From the NCBI GenBank assembly GCA_034430415.1, contig DAOUEN010000097.1:1-5493 (forward strand): a stretch of 5,493 bases of DNA, read 5' to 3'. A program made the position numbers and the translations under genes. Of this stretch, positions 1 through 5,337 are shown piece after piece. The notes beneath the pieces were generated by a model. It made no database searches. It was given only the letters and a program-made list of their open reading frames with translations, and was not told where the DNA came from. The first letter of the stretch is position 1. Every line of letters starts with the position of its first letter. This stretch comes from JADFUZ01 sp034430415. GTDB taxonomy: Bacteria; Chloroflexota; Dehalococcoidia; GIF9; AB-539-J10.

Positions 1-239
1 CCGGTATCGGCATCGACCCCGTGGATCAGGGAAAGGTCTTCGACGAGTTCTATCAGGTCCACAGTGGTCCCAAGGACAAGACGCCTGGTACCGGATTGGG
101 ATTGCCCTTGAGCAGACACTTTGTCGAGATGCACGGGGGCAGAATCTGGGTGGAAAGCGAAGGCAAAGACAGGGGAAGCCGCTTCATCTTTTCCCTGCCT
201 GTTCAAGAAGCCAATCGCGCTCAGGAAGCAGCACCATGA
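1..239 (+). CDS. Sensor histidine kinase, C-terminal end of the ATPase domain (5' truncated by window edge)
   Basis: The frame is open from the left edge (first full codon at position 3) to TGA at 237-239, giving 78 visible residues. They show the end of a HATPase_c (GHKL) catalytic domain: GIGI at the very start is the G1 box (normally preceded by D-x), VFDEFYQ is the F box, and GTGLGLPLSRHFVEMHGGRIWVES is the G2 box with the following helix and strand. GSRFIFSLP is the usual last strand of the fold. By family knowledge the protein binds ATP, phosphorylates a conserved His in its DHp domain and passes the phosphate to a receiver Asp. The DHp, sensor and membrane parts lie outside the window, so the signal cannot be inferred. 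The tail after the domain is only about ten residues, so no receiver is fused at the C-terminus. The GTG at position 21 is an internal valine, not the start. The next gene starts 54 nt downstream on the same strand, which suggests a shared operon with two receivers. Confidence 0.93.
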   Translation, partial: GIGIDPVDQGKVFDEFYQVHSGPKDKTPGTGLGLPLSRHFVEMHGGRIWVESEGKDRGSRFIFSLPVQEANRAQEAAP

Positions 240-293
240 ATCTAACGGCCGGGAACGTCTGGTAAGGTGGGCATTGCCGATGGTGGTGACCTA

Positions 294-656
294 ATGGAAA
301 AACTCGTACTGATTGTTGAAGATGATCCCAGGAACCTCACTCTGTTTCGGGACTTGCTACAAAAGTTTGGATATGCGACCATCGAGGCAGGGAATGGCAG
401 GGAAGGCGTTGACCTGGCGAGGAGCGACAAGCCCAATCTTATCCTGATGGATATTCAATTGCCCGTCATGGATGGCCTTGAGGCCACGAGGATTCTCAAG
501 TCGGATGCCGATACCAGGAGCATCCCTATCCTGGCTCTGACCTCGTACGCAATGAAAGGAGACAGCGAGAGAATAATGCAGGCAGGTTGTGACGGCTACC
601 TTGCCAAGCCCGTTGATGTACGGGAATTTCTTGCCACAGTGGCCCGGTACTTCTGA
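294..656 (+). CDS. Single-domain response regulator, DivK-like receiver
   Basis: This 120-residue protein is one complete receiver (REC, CheY-like) domain with no output domain. Visible signature residues are the acidic pocket E9-D10-D11, the phospho-acceptor D53 in LILMDIQLP, the switch T83 in LALTSYAM and K105 in LAKPVD. The MKGDSERIMQAGCDGYLAKP stretch is typical of the DivK/phosphorelay class of stand-alone receivers. Such proteins take phosphate from a histidine kinase and act by protein-protein contact or by passing phosphate on. I chose the ATG at 294 because the receiver fold begins immediately (MEKLVLIVEDD). An in-frame GTG at 267 would add nine residues (MGIADGGDL) unlike the family and cannot be fully excluded; neither start has a strong Shine-Dalgarno sequence. 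It lies 54 nt after the kinase gene and 43 nt before a second receiver gene, so co-transcription and phosphotransfer from that kinase are the simplest reading. Confidence 0.93.
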   Translation: MEKLVLIVEDDPRNLTLFRDLLQKFGYATIEAGNGREGVDLARSDKPNLILMDIQLPVMDGLEATRILKSDADTRSIPILALTSYAMKGDSERIMQAGCDGYLAKPVDVREFLATVARYF

Positions 657-683
657 ACACAGAGAAGATGAGTATATTGGCAC

Positions 684-690
684 AAGGAGG
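684..690 (+). promoter_or_regulatory. Strong Shine-Dalgarno sequence fixing the GTG start of the second receiver
   Basis: AAGGAGG lies nine bases upstream of GTG 700. It decides the start of this gene against the longer frame open from 589. It also lies within an eight-codon ATG-to-TAA frame (668-694), which is probably accidental. Confidence 0.85.
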
Positions 691-699
691 TTAAGATCG

Positions 700-1077
700 G
701 TGAAGAAGAAAGCTCGGATTCTGGCTGTCGACGATGATGAAAAGATTCTGCGTGTAATAGAGGCTCTCCTTACCCCCCATGGCTACGAAGTGGTCTTTGC
801 CCACGACGGACGGCAGGCAATAACAGCAATGGCCAGCGCTAAACCGGATCTTGTGCTTATGGACATTTTCATGCCTGAGATGGATGGATACACCGCCTTG
901 ACCGCTATTAGAAAAGATGTTGCCACCCGGGAAGTGCCTGTCGTTGTGGTTACCGCAGTAGGCCAGGAGCTTAACAGGAAGCTTGCCGAGAGCCTGGGTG
1001 CTGCCGGCTACATAACCAAGCCGTTCAAGTCGGCGGAACTCGTGGAGACAATCAACCGCCTCTTGCCGACTTCGTAA
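700..1077 (+). CDS. Single-domain response regulator, CheY-like receiver
   Basis: This second stand-alone receiver has 125 residues when read from the GTG at 700. Signature residues are the acidic pocket D11-D12-D13 in ILAVDDDEKIL, the phospho-acceptor D55 in LVLMDIFMPEMDGY, T85 in VVVVTAV and K107 in YITKPF. The domain ends at the stop with no DNA-binding, enzymatic or other output domain. The start is set by a strong ribosome binding site, AAGGAGG at 684-690, nine bases before GTG. The same frame stays open back to 589, but that extension overlaps the previous gene's end and has no receiver-like sequence. It sits 43 nt after the DivK-like receiver, so kinase, receiver and receiver look like one operon. 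The two receivers are diverged (different pocket, helix and loop sequences), so this is not a recent duplication. The protein probably accepts phosphate from the upstream kinase; its downstream target cannot be seen. Confidence 0.93.
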   Translation: MKKKARILAVDDDEKILRVIEALLTPHGYEVVFAHDGRQAITAMASAKPDLVLMDIFMPEMDGYTALTAIRKDVATREVPVVVVTAVGQELNRKLAESLGAAGYITKPFKSAELVETINRLLPTS

Positions 1078-1146
1078 CGGCTCCTTCGTCGCGGAGTAAG
1101 GCCTGCCGGGCCGCAGCTTTGGGGGCAACCGCCGCATATACCCTGG
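1078..1146. other. Convergent intergenic gap
   Basis: This 69-base gap separates the plus-strand receiver operon from the minus-strand gene at 1147. It is GC-rich and contains small imperfect inverted repeats such as GGCC-tgccg-GGCC (1100-1112). Neither strand has a convincing stem followed by a T run, so I cannot call an intrinsic terminator, although both transcripts should end near here. Confidence 0.4.
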
Positions 1147-1731
1147 CTAGCGCAGCTTCTTGTTGAACCAGTCGATTATCTCCTGGGTGATGTCGCCTAT
1201 CGTATCGTCGGTTATCTCAAACAGTGACCTGGAATCGAATTGCGCCATGGCGCTCCCCTTCCTGGAGAGAACAGTAGCGCCGGATACCTCCAGTGGCCCT
1301 TGTCGCCGCCTCTCGGAGATTTCGTACATGAAGGGCTCTACCTCCGCCTCTTGTCCTTCACCCCAGGCGACGTTTCTGAGAATGCCGTAGATGAGCGCGG
1401 GTTTCTCGCTGAACTTGCGCGTGGCTATTGAGAAGAGGACGAAGGGCACCACGCCCTCGGACAGGGGACTCGACTCTGTTTCGGCAAAAGCAGTGTAGCA
1501 GTATCGCTTGAGGACCACTCTCTCTGAGTCGCTGAGTGGACCGTAGCGTTGCAGGAATCTTGAGTCGCCTGAGCTCCACAAACCGGCCGACTGCTTGAGA
1601 CCTACCTGCTCCGCCACGTCCTCGGATATCCTCTGCCAGGCAATGGCCGCCAGGTCGTAGATTCTCTTGGTGGCCTCGAATGCGTCGGCGGCCGTCTTGT
1701 TTGCCTGCTCAATCTGCCCGTCTGTCACCAT
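1147..1731 (-). CDS. Hypothetical protein, 194 residues, family not recognised
   Basis: I do not recognise this protein. It reads from ATG at 1731 to TAG/TAA-type closure at 1147 with no internal breaks. The start is supported by AAGGAGGT (1736-1743), four bases before the ATG. A GTG directly after that ATG is an equally spaced alternative, and the frame upstream to 1809 lacks such support. Residues 5-43 look like a long amphipathic helix (IEQANKTAADAFEATKRIYD onward, ending near EDVAEQVG). A central part contains a mildly hydrophobic segment (GVVPFVLFSIAT, near residue 100). The C-terminus is charged (DITQEIIDWFNKKLR). There is no signal peptide, no clear transmembrane helix, no nucleotide-binding loop and no metal-binding cysteine cluster, so it is probably a soluble cytoplasmic protein. 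It is transcribed towards the receiver operon, so a regulatory link cannot be assumed. The strong ribosome binding site and intact frame argue that it is a real expressed gene. Confidence 0.8.
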   Translation of the reverse strand: MVTDGQIEQANKTAADAFEATKRIYDLAAIAWQRISEDVAEQVGLKQSAGLWSSGDSRFLQRYGPLSDSERVVLKRYCYTAFAETESSPLSEGVVPFVLFSIATRKFSEKPALIYGILRNVAWGEGQEAEVEPFMYEISERRRQGPLEVSGATVLSRKGSAMAQFDSRSLFEITDDTIGDITQEIIDWFNKKLR

Positions 1732-1735
1732 GGTC

Positions 1736-1743
1736 ACCTCCTT
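1736..1743 (-). promoter_or_regulatory. Shine-Dalgarno sequence for the 194-residue gene
   Basis: On the minus strand this reads AAGGAGGT, a near-perfect anti-16S match. Only GACC separates it from ATG 1731, or seven bases from the following in-frame GTG. It rules out the longer reading starting near 1809. Confidence 0.85.
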
Positions 1744-1800
1744 GTTCCGGGACGCTGATAGCCTTGTAGCGAATAGACTGCCGTCGTAGCCGGCCGGCCA

Positions 1801-1822
1801 GGTCTCCAAAGAGCTGGAGACC
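1801..1822. repeat. Perfect 8-bp inverted repeat with 6-base loop upstream of the 194-residue gene
   Basis: GGTCTCCA (1801-1808) and TGGAGACC (1815-1822) are exact reverse complements separated by AAGAGC. No T run follows on either strand, so it does not look like an intrinsic terminator. An adjoining GC palindrome, GGCCGGCC (1792-1799), lies on the gene-proximal side. The repeat starts about 70 bases upstream of ATG 1731. It could be an operator, a 5'-leader hairpin in the minus-strand transcript, or a relic of the decayed gene around it. Confidence 0.6.
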
Positions 1823-2432
1823 CGGTATGGACAAAGGTGCTATCTTCCGTTCAGAGTCGGTTCGAAAGTCAGCACAATCGGGTAGACTGCCAATCCTGGG
1901 TATGAGCTTACAAGCATGCTCGGCGACGCTCACCTCATTCGGGTCGTCCGCTTTGAACTTCCTCACCGGGTAGAACCCCTGTTCGTCCATCATCTCCTTG
2001 AGTCCCTCCAGGAGGCAGGATCTGCTGCCGGTATCCTTCCAGCCGCGCTATTTGCCGGCAGATGCGGGTAAGCGCTGCGCCTGTTCACCTAAACCTATAA
2101 CGGTTGTCGGCCTCAAGCGGATTAGTCCTGCAGTGAGATAGTTCTTGCAGCGCTCGAAGAATCTGGCCAGAAACCTCTCGACGGGTGCATCCTTAATCTC
2201 TGCCCTGGAACCATCATAACACACGCAGGAAGCTCTTGAACTTGGGCTGGCGTCCGCCGCCCTGCCGGTCTTGAGAAACCCCCGCGGGCAGCAAATCTCC
2301 GTCCGCAGGCGCCACTGACATTGGGGGCAGGTCACAGCTAGCACGCAACAAGAGCTGAGCGCAGGGGTCGATTTCACCAAGGATGCGGTTGGAGCTGTCT
2401 CACCATGGCAGGTTCGATTTGTCGGAAAGCGG

Positions 2433-2579
2433 TTGAAGCACTACAATGTGGCTATCTCAACGCTTGAACGCAACAGGAATGCTCTGAGAGCGGCCAAACG
2501 AGCCATGATGCATCCTCTATTGCTTATAGTGATAGGAGGACTGCTGACCGGCCTGGTGCTGGAACCATACGTGATGTAG
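2433..2579 (+). CDS. Small single-helix membrane protein directly upstream of the DUF4342 gene
   Basis: A short frame ends in TAG at 2577-2579 and encodes a basic segment followed by one hydrophobic helix: KRLKHYNVAISTLERNRNAL, then AAKRAMM, then HPLLLIVIGGLLTGLVLEPYVM. The positive-inside pattern (several R/K before the helix, none after) predicts an N-in, C-out inner-membrane micro-protein. The start is uncertain. TTG 2433 gives 48 residues and has GGAAAG about three bases upstream; GTG 2448 gives 43; the ATG pair at 2505/2508 gives about 24. None has a strong Shine-Dalgarno sequence. The frame stays open upstream to a TGA at 2316-2318 with protein-like composition but no standard start codon except the TTG, so this may instead be the 3' end of a longer gene that lost its start. 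Only 15 bases separate its stop from the DUF4342 start, on the same strand, suggesting a two-gene operon. No family recognised. Confidence 0.5.
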   Translation: MKHYNVAISTLERNRNALRAAKRAMMHPLLLIVIGGLLTGLVLEPYVM

Positions 2580-2581
2580 AG

Positions 2582-2588
2582 AAGGAGG
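2582..2588 (+). promoter_or_regulatory. Shine-Dalgarno sequence for the DUF4342 gene
   Basis: AAGGAGG with a six-base spacer before ATG 2595, immediately after the stop of the upstream micro-ORF. Confidence 0.85.
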
Positions 2589-2594
2589 CAAGAG

Positions 2595-2873
2595 ATGGCT
2601 GAGAAAGAGAGGTTTACCGTATCGGGAAGCGACCTTGTGGACAAAGTCAAGGAGCTGGTGCATCAGGGAAACATCAGGAGAGTCCGCTTGATACATGAGG
2701 GCAGGGCCCTGGTGGATATCCCGCTGACTATCGGTGCTCCCGCAGTTGCGGTGGCGGTGCTGGCGGTCCCGGTGCTCGCTGCGGTCGGGGCAATCGCCGC
2801 CCTGGTCACAGAATGCACGGTCGAAGTCGAAAAGGTGGCAGACACAGACAAGGACAAAAGCGGACCGGGATGA
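2595..2873 (+). CDS. DUF4342 domain-containing protein
   Basis: This 92-residue protein matches the DUF4342 pattern from memory of the family. The N-terminal half is charged: FTVSGSDLVDKVKELVHQGN at residues 7-26, then IRRVRLIHEGRALVDIPLTIG at 27-47. A long Ala/Val/Gly/Pro-rich hydrophobic stretch follows at about 48-72 (PVLAAVGAIAALVTECTVEVE marks its end), and then a short acidic/lysine tail (DTDKDKSGPG). The first half looks like a small helix-plus-strand domain, similar in sequence style to a UBA-like N-terminus. The second half is hydrophobic enough to enter or lie on a membrane. The molecular function of DUF4342 is not established, to my knowledge. The start is secure (AAGGAGG at 2582-2588, spacing 6). 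The gene follows a one-helix micro-protein by 15 bases and converges with a two-helix micro-protein gene on the other strand, so the context is membrane-related. Length is normal for the family. Confidence 0.85.
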   Translation: MAEKERFTVSGSDLVDKVKELVHQGNIRRVRLIHEGRALVDIPLTIGAPAVAVAVLAVPVLAAVGAIAALVTECTVEVEKVADTDKDKSGPG

Positions 2874-2909
2874 ACGCGATACCCCCTGGCGAAGGCACGG
2901 GATTAGAAG

Positions 2910-3095
2910 CTAGCCGCGGGCCAGGATAAATACAACGATACCGGCTATCAGAGCGACAACCCCTAGGGCGATCAGCCCAATCGTCAGCTTCCTTTCCCTT
3001 TCACTCATTTCAGACCACGGTTTTCGCTTTCTTCCGATAGCGATACCGCAGGCCAGACCGATAACGTAACCTACGAAGAAGCCAGCGTCACCCAT
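2910..3095 (-). CDS. Small membrane protein with two predicted transmembrane helices
   Basis: This 61-residue protein (ATG 3095, TAG at 2910-2912) has two hydrophobic helices. Residues about 4-21 (AGFFVGYVIGLACGIAIG) and about 39-59 (TIGLIALGVVALIAGIVVFI) are separated by a highly charged loop rich in K, R and E (RKRKPWSEMSERERK). By the positive-inside rule the loop is cytoplasmic and both termini face out. The start is supported by GAGGTG (3101-3106) five bases upstream of ATG. I recognise no named family. The gene follows the large surface-protein gene in the same direction by 109 bases, so it may be read from the same transcript or from its own promoter. A TATAGT hexamer (3158-3163, minus strand) could serve as a -10 box, but I see no matching -35. 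It converges with the DUF4342 gene across a 36-base gap that shows no clear terminator. Confidence 0.8.
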   Translation of the reverse strand: MGDAGFFVGYVIGLACGIAIGRKRKPWSEMSERERKLTIGLIALGVVALIAGIVVFILARG

Positions 3096-3204
3096 TGCAG
3101 CACCTCATACTATTGACATTCCATCTCGGAGGATACATGAATTTCCGACCTGCTCCCACTATACTCTGGCACTTGCTGACTCAGAGCGCTGAGCCTCCGC
3201 CCGG
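3096..3204. other. Intergenic region between surface-protein gene and two-helix protein gene
   Basis: This 109-base gap lies between two minus-strand genes. It holds the downstream gene's ribosome binding site (3101-3106), a possible -10 box, and a small inverted repeat, CTCAG-agcg-CTGAG (3180-3193). The stem is only five base pairs and no T run follows on the minus strand, so termination of the surface-protein transcript here is weakly supported. Confidence 0.35.
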
Positions 3205-5337
3205 TCAACGCTGTTTTGCCAGCAGCACGAACACGAGCACCACCCCGGCAACAAGCGCCCCGATAATCACAATAGCCACTATGACAGGGGTGTCCAGATC
3301 GCCGGCAGAACCCGATATCTTCCCAAAGAAAGCCGATATGCGGCCCGTAAAAGACTGGCCGCCGGAAGGCTGCGCACTCGCCAGCACTATTATCGGGTCG
3401 ACAACGTTCATAGTGACTTCAATGGCGCTGTCGCCGGCCACCGTTGTGGGGAGCAGCGTCCAGAAGGCATCGCCAACCTTGTAAACCTTGACATTGGCGG
3501 GATCAGAGATACCGGTGAAACGCAGGGTGAAGCTGCCGCTGCCCTGCGGGGTAACGACATAGGCCCGCTCCACGGTGAAGCCACTGGCCATCTCGCCCAG
3601 CCCCTGAACAGGATACGAACCAACGGAAACGGATGCTACCTGCGGGGACAGCCTCACCAGCTCCACGTTGGGCAGGCCTCCGATGTTGAACAGGGCGAAA
3701 TTGGCGACGACGTTCAGGTTGAAGGACATGGTCACAGTAACCGGATTGTCGCTCCCGAGGACGCCGCCGGACCAGCTGCCGAACACGTATCCCGGGGAAG
3801 GGGTGGCCGTCAGCTGGACTGCGGTGCCGTCGGCATAGCCTCCCGAGGGCTGGGGCACACTCAGCCCGACCGTGCCCCCGTTCGAAGGGCTGGCGCTGGT
3901 GGTAAGAGTGTAGAGACCCGACGCTGAGGTACCGGAGATTTTCAGAGTCACCTCTACAGTCTCCGTCTTCTTGCTGGCGTCGGGGTCATGAATGGTGATC
4001 TCGGCATCGTATTCGCCCTCGTCCAGGCCTGAAATATCCACGGAAACGTTAACGTTGCGCTTCTGGCCGGTGCCGGTGGACTTGCCTTCATCGGGGTCCA
4101 GGCTGAGCCAGTCTTGATCGCTCTCCACCGACCAGTCGAGCGTGCCGTCCCCGGAGTTCCATATTCTCAGCGTCTTGCCCTGTGGGCCTGCTCCACCTTC
4201 ATGAGCGGTAAAGGCAAAGCTGGAGGGGCTGAAGTCTATGGTGGGCTCTTCCTCTTCCTCTGTGACCTCCAGGTCCACGGTAACTGTCTCCGGGCTGTTA
4301 ACCGCCTCAGTGGCATTAATGCTAATGGTAGCTTCATAGCTGCCCGCATCCAGGTCGGAGATATCCACGGACAGGGTGACGTCGTCATGCTCTCCGGTGG
4401 AGGTCCCGTCCTCGGGATCGAGGTCGAGCCAGTCTTCTTCGCTTTCCACTTCCACCGACCAGGTAATCGTGCCCGGGCCCGAGTTCCATATCTCCAGAGT
4501 TTCCTCGTCCGGATCGGCTCCGTCCACAGTGGCTGTGAATTCGAAGCTGTCCTCGCTGACGGAGATTGTGGGATCGGTGACGACGTCGAACTGCGCTGGC
4601 TTGATGTTAAAGTCCTCGATGTCGTCGTTGACATCGCCCACCGCGTACACGTAGTGGACTCCCTTGATGGTGGTGGGCACGTTGAAGGTGACGGTGGTGT
4701 CCCACATGCCGTACTTCTCGTCGTCCTCCTCCATCTCTATGTCCATCTCGTCCACCACAAGCGTGTAGTAGCCGGGGTCGTCCAGTTCTGACGGGGCCGG
4801 CTCGCCGGTCGCATTGAAGAACCGTATCGATAGCTTAGACTCATCTTCGTCCCATCCGTGTCCTGTCACCTCCACCTCGGTCCCTATAAGGCCTTCCTCT
4901 TCGTCCAGCTCTATGTACGGATATACGGTGAACTCCAGGGTGTCGTCGACGACTTCGTCGGGGTCGTCTTCGTCGCAGATCAGGATTTGATGCACTCCCG
5001 AGCAGCATTCGGGTATTTCGAAGTCATAGTCAAACTCGTAGTAGTCCCCGCCGTCGTAATCATATTCCACCGTCTCCATGGGCCAGTCTGCCTCGTCCTC
5101 GGCGAATAGCTCGAAGAAGACATACATATCCTCGCCGTGCTCGGAGTCCCACTCACCGGATATCGTTATCTCATCGCCCACGTATCCCTCATCGTCGTCA
5201 ATGCTGCCATCAGAGACGTCGAAGCTTCCGTCGGCCTCGACGGGTGTGGTCGTGGTGAGGACCAGCGAGACGGACAGGACCAGAATGGTAAAGAGGGGAA
5301 TGCCTCTTGGCAGACGGTTGCGCCCATGGCGTGTCAT
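3205..5337 (-). CDS. Secreted multidomain surface protein with BACON-like repeats and C-terminal membrane anchor
   Basis: This protein has 710 residues. Residues 1-35 form a signal peptide: basic n-region (R3, R6, R8, R11), hydrophobic core about 13-27, likely cleavage after VEA35. Two related beta domains follow at about 37-138 and 141-253. Each opens with the pattern G-x-x-G-x-E/D-x-x-x-x-G (EGYVGDEITISGEW; EGLIGTEVEVTGHGW) and ends with a GVH-containing strand, in the style of IPT/Ig-like folds. Two BACON-like domains follow at 254-359 and 365-468, sharing TLxIWNSGxGTxxWSV, DWLxLDPxxGxSTG and VDISxLDxGxYxAxIxI. A divergent InlB-B-type repeat at 475-549 has YADGTAVQLTATPSPGYVFG followed by W. 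Then come an unassigned beta domain (about 551-655), a Gly/Ser linker, and a transmembrane helix at about 683-705 ending in KQR. The N-terminal half is extremely acidic. C111, C112 and C121 are the only cysteines I see. There is no LPXTG motif. Likely role: cell-surface adhesion or carbohydrate/protein binding, inferred from domain families. No catalytic site is visible. The ribosome binding site is weak (GGTGG about 10 bases upstream). Confidence 0.9.
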   Translation of the reverse strand: MTRHGRNRLPRGIPLFTILVLSVSLVLTTTTPVEADGSFDVSDGSIDDDEGYVGDEITISGEWDSEHGEDMYVFFELFAEDEADWPMETVEYDYDGGDYYEFDYDFEIPECCSGVHQILICDEDDPDEVVDDTLEFTVYPYIELDEEEGLIGTEVEVTGHGWDEDESKLSIRFFNATGEPAPSELDDPGYYTLVVDEMDIEMEEDDEKYGMWDTTVTFNVPTTIKGVHYVYAVGDVNDDIEDFNIKPAQFDVVTDPTISVSEDSFEFTATVDGADPDEETLEIWNSGPGTITWSVEVESEEDWLDLDPEDGTSTGEHDDVTLSVDISDLDAGSYEATISINATEAVNSPETVTVDLEVTEEEEEPTIDFSPSSFAFTAHEGGAGPQGKTLRIWNSGDGTLDWSVESDQDWLSLDPDEGKSTGTGQKRNVNVSVDISGLDEGEYDAEITIHDPDASKKTETVEVTLKISGTSASGLYTLTTSASPSNGGTVGLSVPQPSGGYADGTAVQLTATPSPGYVFGSWSGGVLGSDNPVTVTMSFNLNVVANFALFNIGGLPNVELVRLSPQVASVSVGSYPVQGLGEMASGFTVERAYVVTPQGSGSFTLRFTGISDPANVKVYKVGDAFWTLLPTTVAGDSAIEVTMNVVDPIIVLASAQPSGGQSFTGRISAFFGKISGSAGDLDTPVIVAIVIIGALVAGVVLVFVLLAKQR
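3934..4578 (-). repeat. Tandem BACON-like domain pair encoded in the surface protein
   Basis: The gene encodes two consecutive copies of a domain of about 105 residues (254-359 and 365-468), joined by an acidic linker (TEEEEEP). Matching blocks in the same order are an initial hydrophobic SFxFTA strand, the IWNSG turn, the WSV strand, DW-x-x-LDP-x-x-G, and the VDIS-x-LD-x-G-x-Y block. The protein-level similarity is clear, but the copies are diverged, so this is an old duplication rather than a recent tandem DNA repeat. Confidence 0.8.

Larger units (their letters stand above)
1709..2380 (-). pseudogene. Decayed coding region with possible uracil-DNA-glycosylase-like remnant
   Basis: On the minus strand two protein-like segments lie in the same frame. 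The first (2380 to TAG at 2048-2050, TTG start at best) is 110 residues. The second runs on after that TAG to 1709, with possible ATG starts at 1993 and 1990. The first carries a cysteine cluster (CPQC at 18-21, CC at 30-31). Near residues 77-104 it has RCKNYLTAGLIRLRP followed by TTVIGLGEQAQRL, which resembles the C-x2-YL...L-x-RP-x-VV-x-LG-x-A segment of the uracil-DNA-glycosylase superfamily. The usual catalytic N-terminal motif and HP-containing C-terminal motif are not evident. A neighbouring frame reads TRICRQIARLEGYRQQ across the TAG, suggesting a frameshift near 2070. The second segment (MMDEQGFYPVRKFKADDPNE and onward) is coding-like but unrecognised, and its tail overlaps the next gene's ribosome binding site and start. 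I read the whole as a degraded gene, but two small real genes remain possible. The glycosylase link is tentative. Confidence 0.35.

Noticed and set aside
267..293. GTG 267 as the start of the first receiver
   Set aside because: It would add nine residues unlike receiver N-termini; ATG 294 places the first strand where the family has it.
668..694. Eight-codon ATG-to-TAA frame overlapping the second receiver's ribosome binding site, as a leader peptide
   Set aside because: It is very short, has no good ribosome binding site and no repeated regulatory codon, and is not next to attenuator-like hairpins. Chance is the simpler explanation.
1147..1809. Longer version of the 194-residue gene starting at 1809
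   Set aside because: The added 26 residues have no ribosome binding site and run through the inverted repeat region, whereas ATG 1731 has a near-perfect AAGGAGGT.
3180..3193. CTCAG-agcg-CTGAG as an intrinsic terminator of the surface-protein gene
   Set aside because: The stem is only five base pairs and no T run follows on the minus strand.
3095..3484. Plus-strand frame of 129 residues between the two-helix gene and the surface-protein gene
   Set aside because: Most of it is antisense to the surface-protein C-terminus; the composition is Ser/Thr/Pro-rich and no motif is visible.
4114..4791. Long plus-strand open frame (225 residues) opposite the surface-protein gene
   Set aside because: It is antisense to strongly coding sequence with clear domains. 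Its translation is low-complexity Val/His/Gly/Leu, as expected from the complement of Asp/Glu-rich codons, and it has no ribosome binding site I can support.
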